Positions 1 through 11,289 of a stretch of 64,000 bases of DNA are shown here, piece by piece. The stretch is from Cordylochernes scorpioides (Eukaryota > Arthropoda > Arachnida > Pseudoscorpiones > Chernetidae). The stretch covers positions 15,915,483-15,979,482 of the forward strand of contig CP092884.1 of NCBI GenBank assembly GCA_030710605.1, read 5' to 3'. Both the position numbers and the translations under genes were made by a program. Numbering within the stretch: position 1 is the first letter of the stretch; every line of letters starts with the position of its first letter. The notes beneath the pieces were generated by a model. The model was given only the letters and a program-made list of their open reading frames with translations. It searched no databases and was not told where the DNA came from.

Positions 1-234
1 AGATCTAGGTACGTCCTTTTTATATAAACATATCATAATTAATTATGAAAATAATTTTTGACTATTTTTACAGTATGTGTCATAAAAATAACACGCTATT
101 TTTTATTTTTAAAATCAGTTAAAATTGCAGACAATGACCACAATGACCTTTGGAGCGCTGAAAGTTCTTTACTTCTCTCTCTCGGCCGTGCGGCCGCGCG
201 AGCTCCGCGTTCTTATGGGATAGAGATTGAGGCG

Positions 235-1823
235 ATGGAGATTAGTAACCCCTATGGGGTATTGGCTGAAAGCCAAAAGAATGGGCTGCAAGCCCATATG
301 AGTTTCATCCAAAACGGCCAAGTCTCCGCCGAGAAATCTTCAAAATATTCTGAAATGACTGAAAGTCATTCAGAATTAACTAATGGCAAAGATGCAAATA
401 CCAAGCCGACAGCGGACATGCAAATATTTGCCGCAATTGGGCTGATTTCCTGGAACAAGAAGATCAGCTTATCGAAAGACAAGATGTGATCTTCACCAAA
501 GTGGGCGGCTCCAAGAAGAGGCCGCATGATCCTGACCACGTCAAGTCGGGGACCAAAAAGGGCTGCGTTCAGGCACCGGGAATGACTCTGAACAGCAGCA
601 GGCCACGAGCTACACCAAGACCCAGCAAGGTGCACGAGTGCCAGACCACCAGGCAGAAGCAGGCCACCTTCCGAGCAAGGTCGGCAGCGGGGCAGTCGGA
701 CCAGAGTGTCTACCTGGAATTCTGCCCCGACTTCACGCAAGAACAATACTTCCGGGCGTTGGAAGCGAAGCTGGGCAAGGGAACCATCTACCAGCTGACA
801 AATATTGAGGGACACATCCTGGCCGGCCTCTCCAACGTGCAACTCGCCGACAAGCTGATAGAGGAAGGCCACGACATCGAGGACGCCATCCTGAGGGCTT
901 TCGCTCTAAGAAAAAGGGCTGAGCTAATAGTGCTCGGCGATGTGCTCTTTTTCGTGGAGGACGCCGACCTCGTCGCTGCGCTGCGGCCATACGGACAGGT
1001 CACGTCCATGATCCAAAAGATGATGCAGCTTGAGGACTCCTGCTGGGCTGATGCTCCACGGGAAACATTTATTACTCTGCGAGACGGAGTAAAGCTGTCC
1101 CAGATACCTGCTCGTCTGAAAGCCAAGTCTAAGGGAATGGTCACGCACGTCTATGTGACCTACGGCATCAAATGTTCCCTGTGCCATAAGCAGGTACACA
1201 AACGTGCAAATTGTCCTCGCAAGACTGGTCTCCAGGAGGACAAGCTGGTGCTCCCTGTAGATGCTCCTGCTGCACGCACGCAAGGCTGGACCAAGCCGCC
1301 CTCCACCTCGAACATCATGCCGGCTGCAGCACCAACTCCAGATGAACAAACCCAACCTACTTCTGCTGTGGAACCAGCCCCACCTCCAGCACCCTCCAGC
1401 GCTACCGTGCCTTCGCCCGAGGCGAACATCCCTGTTTATCCGCAGGAGACTGAAACTCCTGTTCCGGCGCCGAGCATCAGCCAGTTGCCGTCACGACTAG
1501 AGGCCTCCTCGACCAATACTGAGTCATCTGCGGCTCCTGAGGCGGAGAACCAAACTATGACTGATTAGGTTGATAATATGTTCATAGAGCTTAACGCTGA
1601 CTCTATTTTGGCCCCTCTCTATGATGAGGTTGATGATGATGAGGTAGTGGCCGCGGTTATACACTGCTCTGACAGAGAAGCACTCCCCGATGCACTCTCC
1701 TATGAAAACAGGAAAATTCTGTACGAATTCCTCGGCGATCCAGTTGAGCACGTTGGTGACAAAAACCCCCTCCATAAGCACGGTCCTTTCCGAACTCAGG
1801 GCTGCCTTGAACATTTGACATAG
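235..1823 (+). pseudogene. LINE ORF1 / gag-like nucleic-acid-binding protein, broken
   Basis: The main open frame (about 384-1568) encodes a basic N-terminal part, a middle domain and one zinc knuckle, CSLCHKQVHKRANC (CX2CX4HX4C), near 1171-1212, followed by a Pro/Ala/Ser-rich tail. This is the layout of ORF1/gag proteins of non-LTR elements, which bind element RNA. The N-terminus (ATG at 235 or 298) lies in another frame, and good coding sense passes from that frame to the main one between about 384 and 425, so a frameshift is likely. An in-frame TAG at 1566-1568 separates the main frame from a further acidic open stretch ending at 1823. No reverse transcriptase follows; a Helitron starts at 1870. 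It resembles the ORF1 type seen next to Tx1/L1-like elements, but the clade is not certain. Confidence 0.6.
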
Positions 1824-1869
1824 TCTAGACATCCCTTCAGAGAAGGCTGATGTAAATATTTATTAATCT

Positions 1870-2745
1870 TCTATATATATAAAATTGAATGTCTGTCTGT
1901 CTGTTTGTCTGTCTGTTTGTTTGTACTCTATAGATTCAAAAACCATACATCCAATCGCCGTGAAATTTTGGGATATTATTAGGTATATCACCGGGAAGGT
2001 TTTAGAAAAATAATTTCATGAATATCTTGAATATCCTTAGAGTTATTTGCAGATTTGTAGATTTAACTCGCAAGCAGCGCCCCCATTGTGACGATGATAA
2101 CAAGTTTTCTTATCACTAAGTTTGTTATCTTAAATATTATTTATCAAAAGTAAGATTATCTCAGGATGACACGGCAATGTGACACGGGAAAAAATGTTCA
2201 CTAGATAAAACTATGATTTTCTATCTATATTAATAAAATGCAAATTTCATAAGTGTACATCACTAAAAACTTTCGTTACAATGCATCAATTTCAACCAAA
2301 TTTTCAACATTTATGTAAAACGAAATGGAGCAGGTTTTGCTTAACATCAAAATATTTTTCCCTAACATTAACATGCGTAACTTCGCTGTTATCGATTAAA
2401 TACAAAAAAAATCAACAGAGTTAATTTTATTTATATATAAATACAAAATTAAATTTCAACAGAGTTAATTTTTTTACATACTAGCTAATAATCTCAATCT
2501 AAAAAAATATTCAAAACAAGCAATTTTAAGATAACACCATATGTAAAACAGTCGGCCAAGAAAACAAATAACGTGTAATATATATATATAATATAATATA
2601 TATAATAAAATCTTAAATATTATTTATCAAAAGTAAGATTATCTCAGGATGACACGGCAATTTATTTGAGACAAGAATAATGATACAATTCCAAGGCGAA
2701 GATACTATTCCTTTAACTTCCAATTACCGAGGGAACCAATTAATA
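1870..2745 (+). mobile_element. Helitron 5' part (non-autonomous)
   Basis: It starts with TC followed by an AT tract and the sentence-like start TTGAATGTCTGTCTG, which is shared with three other copies in the window (3862, about 52005 and 54908). The shared block runs through the segments around CGCCGTGAAATTTTGGG and GCAGCGCCCCCATTGTGACG. The copy has internal duplications (the block at about 2120-2170 recurs at 2610-2690) and runs straight into a minisatellite. No Rep/helicase is encoded. Helitron 5' TC and 3' CTAG ends are family knowledge; the shared sequence is seen here. Confidence 0.7.
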
Positions 2746-2746
2746 T

Positions 2747-3475
2747 GATATAAAAAGCCAACAATGAAGAGTGAATGTAATATAAAAAGCCAACAATGAA
2801 GAATGAATGTAAGATAAAAAGCCAACAATGAAGAGTGAATGTAATATAAAAAGCCAACAATGAAGAATGAATGTAAGATAAAAAGCCAACAATGAAGAGT
2901 GAATGTAAGATAAAAAGCCAACAATGAATAGTAAATGTAATATAAAAAGCCAACAATGAAGAATGAATGTAAGATAAAAAGCCAACAATGAAGAGTAAAT
3001 ATAATATAAAAAGCCAACAATGAAGAATGAATGTAAGATAAAAAGCCAACAATGAAGAGTGAATATAATATAAAAAGCCAACAATGAAGAGTGAATGTAA
3101 GATAAAAAGCCAACAATGAAGAGTGAATGTAATATAAAAAGCCAACAATGAAGAATGAATGTAAGATAAAAAGCCAACAATGAAGAGTGAATGTAATATA
3201 AAAAGCCAACAATGAAGAATGAATATAAGATAAAAAGCCAACAATGAAGAGTGAATGTAATATAAAAAGCCAACAATGAAGAATGAATGTAAGATAAAAA
3301 GCCAACAATGAAGAGTGAATGTAATATAAAAAGCCAACAATGAAGAATGAATGTAAGATAAAAAGCCAACAATGAAGAGTGAATGTAAGATAAAAAGCAA
3401 ACAATGAAGAGTAAATGTAATATAAAAAGTCAACAATGAAGAATGAATGTAAGATAAAAAGCCAACAATGAAGAG
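2747..3475 (+). repeat. 32-bp minisatellite array, about 23 units
   Basis: The array is made of 32-bp units containing AAAAAGCCAACAATGAAGA, with alternating variants (GAGTGAATGTAATAT and GAATGAATGTAAGAT types). The alternation suggests a 64-bp higher-order unit. It lies within Helitron sequence and is bounded on the right by CT/AT simple repeat. All three reverse frames are open only because the unit lacks stop codons, so the long ORFs here are not genes. Confidence 0.9.
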
Positions 3476-3700
3476 TAGATCTCTATATCTCTATATCTCT
3501 ATATATCTCTATATATATATATATATATAAAAGTCAATTTCTGTCTGTCTGTCTGTTTCGCGATAAACTCAAAAACTACTGAACCAATTGGTACCATATT
3601 TTGCATGTCGCTTTTTATAAACCTGAGGAAAATTTTCGGCTGCATTTTGATTAGTTTTTTGGCTATTTCTTTTTTTTTTCATTTGAAGAACTTTTTTTAC
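3476..3700 (+). mobile_element. second Helitron-like 5' end
   Basis: A CTATAT simple repeat leads into TATATAAAAGTCAATTTCTG followed by CTGT repeats and a segment with CAAAAACTACTGAACCAATT. The layout (AT tract, short leader, CTGT repeats, 'aaactcaaaaactactgaac') is that of a Helitron 5' end, but the sequence differs from the family at 1870. It ends without a recognised 3' end before the tRNA at 3751. Confidence 0.45.
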
Positions 3701-3750
3701 GCGGACTAATCCGGAATGGAATGAATACCTAAATATGGCCATTTTTTTAA

Positions 3751-3821
3751 GCATCGATGGTTCAGTGGTAGAATGCTCGCCTGCCACGCGGGCGGCCCGG
3801 GTTCGATTCCCGGCCGATGCA
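3751..3821 (+). tRNA. tRNA-Gly (GCC)
   Basis: This is a 71-nt cloverleaf with A-box TGGTTCAGTGG, anticodon GCC in the loop CTGCCAC, T-arm CCGGGTTCGATTCCCGG and discriminator A. A T-run of 14 or so follows directly as a Pol III terminator. The acceptor is GCATCGA against CCGATGC, so the seventh pair is an A.C mismatch where related glycine tRNAs have G-C. It is flanked on both sides by Helitron-type 5' ends. It could be a functional gene or a recently decayed copy. Confidence 0.85.
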
Positions 3822-3861
3822 TTTTTTTTTTTTTTACAATTTTTAAAACTCTTTTATATTA

Positions 3862-4619
3862 TCTTAAATATATATAATTGAATGTCTGTCTGTCTGTACT
3901 CTATAGATTCAAAAACCATACATCCAATCGCCGTGAAATTTTGGGATATTATTAGGTATATCACCGGGAAGGTTTTTGAAAAATAATTTCATGAATATCT
4001 TGAATATCCTTAGAGTTATTTGCAGATTTGTAGATTTAACTCGCAAGCAGCGCCCCCATTGTGACGATGATAACTAGTTTTCTTATCACTAAGTTTGTTA
4101 TCTTAAATATTATTTATCAAAAGTAAGATTATCTCAGGATGACACGGCAATTTATTTGCGACAAGAATAATGATACAATTCCAAGGCGAAGATATTATTC
4201 CTTTAACTTCCAATTACCGAGGGAACCAATTAATATTGATTTTATTCAACTTATCGAGTATTTCTCAAGGGACCGGGAAAAAATGTTCACTAGATAAAAC
4301 TATGATTTTCTAATGTAGAAAATTAGGAAAGACAAAATTCAGGATGACAAGGCACACAGGGACCGGGAAAAAATGTTCACTTTATCGAGAGATTCAAATT
4401 TACGAGTTTCAAATTATCAAAATATATCTTTTTTATTTTTTAATAAGTTTTTAGAGAATTGTTTTAACAAATGTTCGCTAGACAAACCTTTACTCGGGTA
4501 AAACCCCGGGCGAAGCCGAGTACGTTTTATAAGTTTAAAGAGAATTGTTTTAACAAATGTTCGTTAGACAAACATTCACTCGGGTAAAACCCGGGCGAAG
4601 CCGGGTACACTTCCGCTAG
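3862..4619 (+). mobile_element. non-autonomous Helitron, about 760 bp
   Basis: The element begins at TC (3862-3863) with the family 5' leader TTGAATGTCTGTCTGTCTG. It ends at CTAG (4616-4619) preceded by the GC-rich hairpin CCCGGGCGAAGCCGGG, and T follows, fitting insertion at an A/T target. A second, internal 3'-end-like hairpin (about 4490-4525) suggests an internal duplication. It carries no coding capacity. Confidence 0.75.
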
Positions 4620-4797
4620 TTTTTATATATATTTTACTTTTTCTTTTATAAATATGTAATTTTTTTTTCTTGGTACTATATAATTTTATATGGGAGATCA
4701 ATAAAAGTTGTTTCAATCTCTCTCGCGGTCCATTGGTGACGAAAGTCTTTCCCGCAGTGGGTGCTAACAATGAACACTGTATATATTTTATATATAG

Positions 4798-5419
4798 TGC
4801 CACGTGGAAAATTAGGGAAGACAAGCTATTTATTTAAGGCAAAAACAAACTATGAATGATAAAAAAAAAAAGATAAGCAATGAGGGAAGTTTACATTTTG
4901 TGGCAAAATATAAACAGAAAAAAAAAATACTTTGCTACATAGCAATCGCAGCTTGTAATTATTGTAGTTTACTGACACGGATCTGAAGTGTTCTGCCAAG
5001 GATTCCATCAAAGTCGTGGAACTTTGTCCCTTGTACCTTTGCGTAATTTTTCTTGCGGCGTGAAGAGCGGCTTTGTCGTCGTATCGTCTATAGGGACATC
5101 GTCATCTTGGAAGGAAGTCTTGGTTTTGACATGGCGGTGGAATCATGGTGTCAGTCTCTGAAAATGTAAATCATAGCACCCATGGCCTCTAGGTCTTCTC
5201 GGCGATCTTCAGTTTGTTTTACCTAATTTACCCAGCATCTCCACCAAAATGCCACGTGGAAAATTAGGGTAGACAAATTTCAGGATGACACAACAATTTA
5301 TTTAAGGCAAGAACAAACTATGAATGATAAACAAAAGATAAGCAATGAGGGAAGTTTACAGAGTAGATAAATATAAACACACACAAAAATAATAATGATA
5401 AAATAAACACCTAGCTACA
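4798..5419 (-). mobile_element. TRIM: miniature LTR retrotransposon
   Basis: Two direct repeats, 4798-4939 and 5250-5419, both begin TGCCACGTGGAAAATTAGGG and end GCTACA on the + strand (TGTAGC...CACGTGGCA on the minus strand). They flank a 310-bp interior with no long ORF. On the minus strand the 5' LTR is followed by TGGTGGAGATGCTG, placed and shaped like a primer-binding site (complement of a tRNA 3' end with CCA). The same interior and LTRs occur at 53175-54418, and a solo LTR is at 15485-15754. Such elements depend on proteins from other LTR elements (family knowledge). Confidence 0.75.
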
Positions 5420-7791
5420 AAATGCATATTCATCAATTATTTTATATATTTACATTTACTTATTCATATATTTATCAATATATAATTATGTTTATTCATA
5501 TTTATAATTCTTCTGTATTTAACCTAGTGTAATCTTATAGGGACATTTTTATAAATTTCAAATTTCAATCTCTCTCTTTCCTCCCATTTATACTAGAGAA
5601 ATTACCCGTGCTTCACAATGTTAATAGTTACATAGATAAAGCCAAGGAATATATTTATTCTTTAAAAAAAGAAAATTTCTAATTTCATTCCTTTTTCCTT
5701 TTTTCTAAATATTTAGTTTTAAACGTTTTGAACACGCTAATTTATGATTGGCTAATGTCAGATTGGCCGAATACTGAGGTAACGTTTACGAGGGACAAAT
5801 TAATAAATGTATGTGGAATCTTGCTGACTCTCTGTTTACTCTGTGGTAGTTGTGACAGCGAAGGTGCCGTCAAATGGAAGTTGGGATTGGATTGGGGTGA
5901 ATTTGCAGTTGTGATGACAGGAGAGAGGACACAGGATAGGTTGGTCAAGGGAACCGATGCTGACAGACAGAGAACATGGGAGGAGAGTGAGCTTACGCCC
6001 CGCGATTTACGCTGGATCAGGAGACGCGTGTAGTGCGGATGAGACTCGGAGACGCTACTGAGGCTTCCCCAGTCGGGTGGTGTCACGTGACCTCTATTGA
6101 GATTCTGATTGGTCATTCATTATATCATGGAAGATGAAGAATCGCCTTGATTGGTCCAAACGACTAGAAAGCCATCTTTGATAGTTATAGCAGAAAATGT
6201 GAGGATGGAGCATTGACCCAAATAAAGTTGTTTTCAGCGAATTCAACTCCGGGGTCCTTTGTCTTGGAGTTCTCTGGAATAAAAGTGTCGTTGACCTAGC
6301 GCTAATGATGTGAGATGGGAATCTTTCCTCTTAACTCTAGGCCTAACTGCAATCGTTTATTAATATTTACAATCGTATTATCTCCTTGTTTTTCTCTGTC
6401 TCTCTGACATACAGTCCGTATTTTATTTGGCCCTTAACAGGGCATCATGTTATAAAGTAGTTATAAGTTTGGTACAGGGTACAAGGTGGTGGGACATATG
6501 CAGGGACATGGTAGAATGACAGGGGTTTTAAATTATCAGATTTATATTTACATACGTTGACTTTATAAATTGAAATATAACGTATTTTTGTCGTATTTCT
6601 AAAATGAATAATGTTAAGGTAATATATATATCTCAGTAAATTATATAAACTAAAGATGCAAATACTTCATCCTGACTTTAGTAAGATCCATATTAATAGT
6701 TCTTTCACAAAATACGTTTTATCCCCTGAAACCCTAAACCTGTCTCTCTCTGGGAACTTATGCAAATGAGGCAAATCAAATTTCCGCCACCCAGCAGACA
6801 TCCTCATTCATTTATGAAAGATAATGGATTTTGCTCAACTGGCTGTCATTCATTAAGAACGGAATGGAATTGTGGAATCCAATTTGTACTTTCCGCACTT
6901 ACGTAACCACCCCCCTGGAAGCAAGCCTCTGTACGACCTCAAGTCTCCAATTAGAATGTAATGGGTTTTTCGCTGTAACAGGATTGGCCATCTGTATCCA
7001 CCAATTAGCAAAGAGGAATACATCTATCTACCTAGTCTTGATGTTTTTATATTTTTCAGACGACTAAGTCACTTATATACTATCACTTTATTATTCTTGA
7101 AAATCGTATATAAGAAAAAACCTTTAATAGCTTATATTTGTATGTCTTATGCTAAAAATAATTCCTGGCATCTCGAATGAGCATTTACAGATAGTACAAG
7201 ACGATCTACCGGAATAAATTCAAACTAAATACAAATTTAATCCTTTTTCTGAGTATTGGCTAAATATACATTCTTGATTCATCAATAAACGTTATTTTGT
7301 CAAATTTAGAAATATATTTAAATTGAAATTTAGTTTATATCTATTCTGAAAAATTGCGTTCCGCCATCTTCAAATGCAGGTATTACCGTTTATAGAATAA
7401 TTTCCCGGAATGTAGATTGACTCTTTAGAATTATTGTCGTTTTTCCACTCATTGATTATTTTAAACAGTTCGATATTGACCGACACGTGGTGTCATTCCT
7501 TGATGAACTTTGCAGTTGAGGACTATGAAATTTATCAATCACTGGCTTTAAAACCTTTAAACCGATAAAAATGTTCACGGGGAATTATTATGGGAGATAG
7601 TAAAATTATCCAGCGAGAATTGTAAAAGTTGAAGTGGAGCCGCTATAGATTTCGGCAATCTTCAAACTATCTTCATCCACAGATTCAACACTGGTTGGTA
7701 TGATTTTTGTTTACCCTACCCCCAACCCAGTCCCAAAAAGAGAATTAAAAAAAATATATTTTGTTACATTGAGAATAAAATACAGGAGGGG
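5420..7791. other. no gene recognised
   Basis: This is AT-rich sequence with short ORFs only. The stretch around 6050-6300 has an LTR-like look: CCAAT/ATTGG boxes, AATAAA at about 6221, then TTCTGGAGTTC-like U5 sequence. No partner repeat was found in the window, so no element is claimed. Confidence 0.4.
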
Positions 7792-8001
7792 TTGGAAATA
7801 GTCCTTTGTGGCGATCTAAATGTTCGCACCAGTGACCTTGAAGATTTCTATAACTTGCTGGACGCCCCGACACTGATTTCTACCAACCGTACCTCCTGCG
7901 ATTCAGTCTCATCATCTCTTGAAACAACTCTTGTAAATTTTTTCGATAAGAAATTAATTACAATATTAAATGACAGATCAATCAGTGATACATTTTTTTA
8001 A
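7792..8001 (+). pseudogene. LINE endonuclease fragment
   Basis: The translation carries CGDLNVRTSDL, matching the GDxN motif of the exonuclease-endonuclease-phosphatase domain of non-LTR retrotransposons, which nicks target DNA. Only about 70 residues remain open, followed by stops. It is the upstream part of the same old element whose RT pieces lie at 8532-8905 and 10324-10690. Confidence 0.6.
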
Positions 8002-8531
8002 ACAAAAACTTCACTTTTATCTCAACCCAAAGAACCACAGCGATAGATATTTCTATTGTTTCGCCTGCACTACTTGAAATGATTGTTATTCTTACTATTG
8101 AATGTATGTCTTATTCATATAATCTACAACTTTCTTTAAAGTTTAATGGTCTAATTACTGGGCAGCTGACAAGGCTACATCTTTTCAAAGCAGATTGAGG
8201 GATTTAACTAATTTACTATCGGCAGCATACACAATTGACTAACAGGTCGAAATGCTCACAAGCGGCAATGTCAAGAGAAGAGATGATGAATAAGACAAAT
8301 TCTGGTCGTGTTAGATCTAAACTGTGATTTGACAGGAAATGCTACATAGCTAAGTAAAATATGAAAGACAACCTTAAACTCTATTTCACATAGAATAAGA
8401 CAGATAACAAAGATTTGTTTATTGCAAACAAGAAATAATTACTATCATTATTTATATAAAAATGAACCAATACTTTTTGAAAAACATGCGAAACATTCTT
8501 TGTTAGGTTAGTTGCTTCTCAATTTTGGAAG

Positions 8532-8905
8532 ATGATAAAAATAATTTTTAGAAGAGAGCCACCATCTCTCAAAGGCAATATACAGATGTCTAATTGGCAT
8601 GATTTTCACCGTAAGTTTCTATCTTCCCCACCGATAATAAATGTTCATCTATCTTCATCACCAGGTCATTTTCATCCGGACCTGGATGGTGAAATTTGGC
8701 TTACAAAGACTGCTACGGAAATATCCAAACTAAAGAATAAAAAAGCAAAAGGGTTTAATAACATATGAAATATAGCAATCAAAGATTTACATTACGAATA
8801 TTTTAAATTATCAACAAATATATAAAATATTGATGACGTCCTCAGTTCACTTAATGTGGACAAGAGCAATCATTCATCCTATCTTCAAAAACGGCGACCC
8901 AAATA
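8532..8905 (+). pseudogene. LINE linker and start of reverse transcriptase (left of Tc1)
   Basis: The first part ends with EISKLKNKKAKGFNNI, the degenerate form of the K-x-G-x-D-x-I motif at the start of LINE RT domains. Further on, the frame reads IIHPIFKNGDPN (about 8869-8904), the RT motif before 'NYRPISLL'. The frame is cut at 8905 by the Tc1 element and resumes at 10324. Frameshifts and stops show it is dead. Confidence 0.7.
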
Positions 8906-10321
8906 TACTCTATAACAAAAAAATCGACGCACCAAGAAGCAGTTGTCCGATTTGTACGAAAATACGTATACAAAGAGGTTTCGACCAAACATGTAAATGA
9001 TTGAAATTTGATGGCCGATTTATGCAAAGCAAGAGCTCCAGCGAATCTGAACTGCGCATCCAGCACGAGCATTCTAGACTCAATATTCGGCGCGGCACGA
9101 GCTGATTTTCAGAATTTCCGTTTAATATTTTAGCAGTACGCCTATTTCTACTGTATCAATGCCTCGCCGAAAGATTCGTGCTCATTACGAACATATGTCA
9201 GAGTATGAAACTGGTCGTGCCATTGGATTGAAAGAGGCTGGTTGGTCTAATCGACTAATCGCGCGACATGTGTGTCGAAGTGATGCGGCTATTAGGCGAT
9301 GTTAGCAAAAGTGAGTCAACAACGGAAGTATGCAACGTCAGGACGGCAGCGGTCGACCAAGGGCAACAACAGAACGGGAGGACAGAGTAATTGTCAGAAT
9401 GGCTGTCGCAGCACCGGAATCCACGTTAACTACGATCCAACGTGTGAACGACACACAAGTGTCCATCAACAGGCGACTGAGAGGGCGGAATCTAAGAGCT
9501 CGCCGACCGTTACGATGCCTACCCCTCACACCCGTGCACCGACAAGTCCGACTACAGTGGTGTCAGGAGCGATCAACTTGGAACTGCGCTGACTGGGGAC
9601 GTATAGTCTTTAGTGACGAGTCCCGTTTTTTACTGTGTCCTGACGACCGTCGCAAACGTGTCTGGAGACGTCCTGGGCAGCGTGTGGATCCTGGCCTTAC
9701 TGTCGAACATCACACAGGTCCACAACAGGGCGCTATGGTCTGGGGTTTCATTTCAATTGATAGCAGGACCCCATTGGTAGTCATTCCTGGCACCCTGACT
9801 GCACAACGGTACCTATATGACATTTTACGGCCTGTTTTGTTGCCGTTCCTCTCACATCACCCCGGGCTTACTTTTCAACAAGATAATGCCCGGCCACACA
9901 CGGCACGTGTTACTATGGATTGTCTTCAATCTTGCCGAACTCTTCCGTGGCCAGCAAGGTCGCCTGATCTCTCGCCCATAGGGCACATCTGGGACGTGAT
10001 GGGAAGGCGATTGCAACCATCCCGTAATGTTGACTATTTAGCCCGACAGTTGGAGACAATTTGGCGGGAAATCCCGCAGCACACCATCTGGAATCTTTAT
10101 CAGTCCATGACACGCCGGGTGGCAGCCTGCATCCAGGCAATTGGGGGCCAACGACATATTGACATTCTCAATTTGTGACGATCAAACTATGAAATAAAAC
10201 AATTAATTGTTCTGAAATTTTAATCCTTTTTTCCCCTATACATGTTCTTTACATACACCAATTTTTGTCCTAATCTGACAACTCCTTCTTGGTGCGTCGA
10301 TTTTTTTTTTGTTATTCAGTG
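8906..10321 (+). mobile_element. Tc1-like transposon, 1416 bp, inserted in a LINE
   Basis: The ends are imperfect inverted repeats: the left starts TACTCTATAACAAA and the right end, reversed, reads CACTGAATAACAAA, both running into ATCGACGCACCAAGAAG. TA dinucleotides at 8904-8905 and 10322-10323 are the target duplication. Removing the element and one TA rejoins the LINE RT frame (GDPN then TPSNYKGISLLS), so the insertion borders are exact. Confidence 0.9.
9159..10178 (+). pseudogene. Tc1 transposase (DD34E type), inactivated
   Basis: The ATG at 9159 opens a typical Tc1 N-terminus (MPRRKIRAHYEHMSEYETG) with a helix-turn-helix DNA-binding region. In-frame stops TAG at 9303-9305 and TGA at 9312-9314 sit where the family normally has tryptophan (TGG), so each is a single-base change. 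From 9330 the frame is open for 282 codons. The catalytic motifs IVFSDESRF and QQDNARPHT keep their Asp residues, but the third reads SPIGHIWD where the family has Glu, so Glu is replaced by Gly. Cut-and-paste activity is lost in at least three ways. The size matches the family (about 340 aa). Confidence 0.9.
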
Positions 10322-10323
10322 TA

Positions 10324-10690
10324 CACCATCAAACTATAAAGGAATATCATTGTTATCCAACTTATCGAAACTCTTTACATCCATATTAAAGACTAGGTGA
10401 AACAGCTGGATAGACAAAAAGGGGAATCTTGGCAGAAAATCAAGCAGGTTTCAGAATGAGATATTCCTGTCAAAACTATATTTTCACTTTTACCTCACTG
10501 ATTCAAATGACGCTGAGCCGCAAAAGGAGGAAGTTTCACGCTTTTTCCTCGTGAATCTAAAAGGCTCTTGACACCGTATGATACCTTCTTCTTTGGAAAA
10601 ATGTTAGCAGCTTATGGTTTGATTGACCGTTTCATCAACCTTATACAGAACAATTATTAGCATTATCAAATGTTAGCAATAGTTAGATGG
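10324..10690 (+). pseudogene. LINE reverse transcriptase fragment (right of Tc1)
   Basis: It continues the frame broken at 8905: PSNYKGISLLSNLSKLF, then ENQAGFR with shifted frames, a degenerate KAFDTVWY-like segment, and loss of similarity before the YxDD motif. These are the standard central RT motifs of LINEs. Several stops and frameshifts are present. Confidence 0.75.
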
Positions 10691-10699
10691 AAGGGCTCA

Positions 10700-11289
10700 C
10701 TTTGAAGATTACTTTGCTTAGCCTTTATTCATATTTGAATTTATAATAGAAAAAGCGTTATAATAAACCCAGATTCAATTATAAATTATTTTTTTGTACC
10801 TTTTGTTAATTATATCAATCTTGAAGAAATTATAGACCCGAACCTCCTCCAACCTCTACATTCTACATAATCCATTTGCAATTATCCACTCTCTCCCAAA
10901 AAGTTATAATCACAAGATCACTGAAAAGCTATGGCGTTAACGCCTACTTTAGTAATACACCTAATTTTGCCTACCGTCTTAGACACTCATTAACAAAACC
11001 AATATGCCATCAGGATTAACAAATCCTGCGCGGTCTATTTGTTCTCCTGCTAGCAGTGTAGAGCTAGATATGTAGAACGGATAGATCCGTAGTAGTTATA
11101 ATATCATATCATTATAGAAATGTAAAAAAATATATATATGTCATAATTTGTATATAATTGTATGCTCCCCGACCCACTATGCATGTACAAATGTATGATT
11201 TTCAAAGATTTAATAAAAGAATAAGGTAACTGGAGGAAAGAAAGTAACAAAAAGACATAGGAAATAGATCTAGAAGAGAACATAATTAT
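10700..11289. other. no gene recognised
   Basis: This is AT-rich sequence without convincing ORFs or repeats. The C-terminal part of the LINE could extend into it, but I cannot recognise it. Confidence 0.3.

Noticed and set aside
366..1429. Minus-strand ORFs opposite the ORF1-like frame at the window start
   Set aside because: Shadows caused by the higher GC of the coding strand; the + frame has a zinc knuckle and coding sense.
2705..3436. Three overlapping minus-strand ORFs of 210-243 codons rich in FYLTFILHCWLF
   Set aside because: They are the three frames of a 32-bp minisatellite whose unit lacks stops; a hydrophobic repeat protein is not supported.
5728..6116. Overlapping ORFs of 101 (+) and 124 (-) codons
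   Set aside because: No recognisable domain, no codon signal by eye, and the segment lies in LTR-like sequence.
9338..9529. Minus-strand ORFs at 9338-9529 and 9913-10140
   Set aside because: Antisense shadows of the Tc1 transposase; no motifs.
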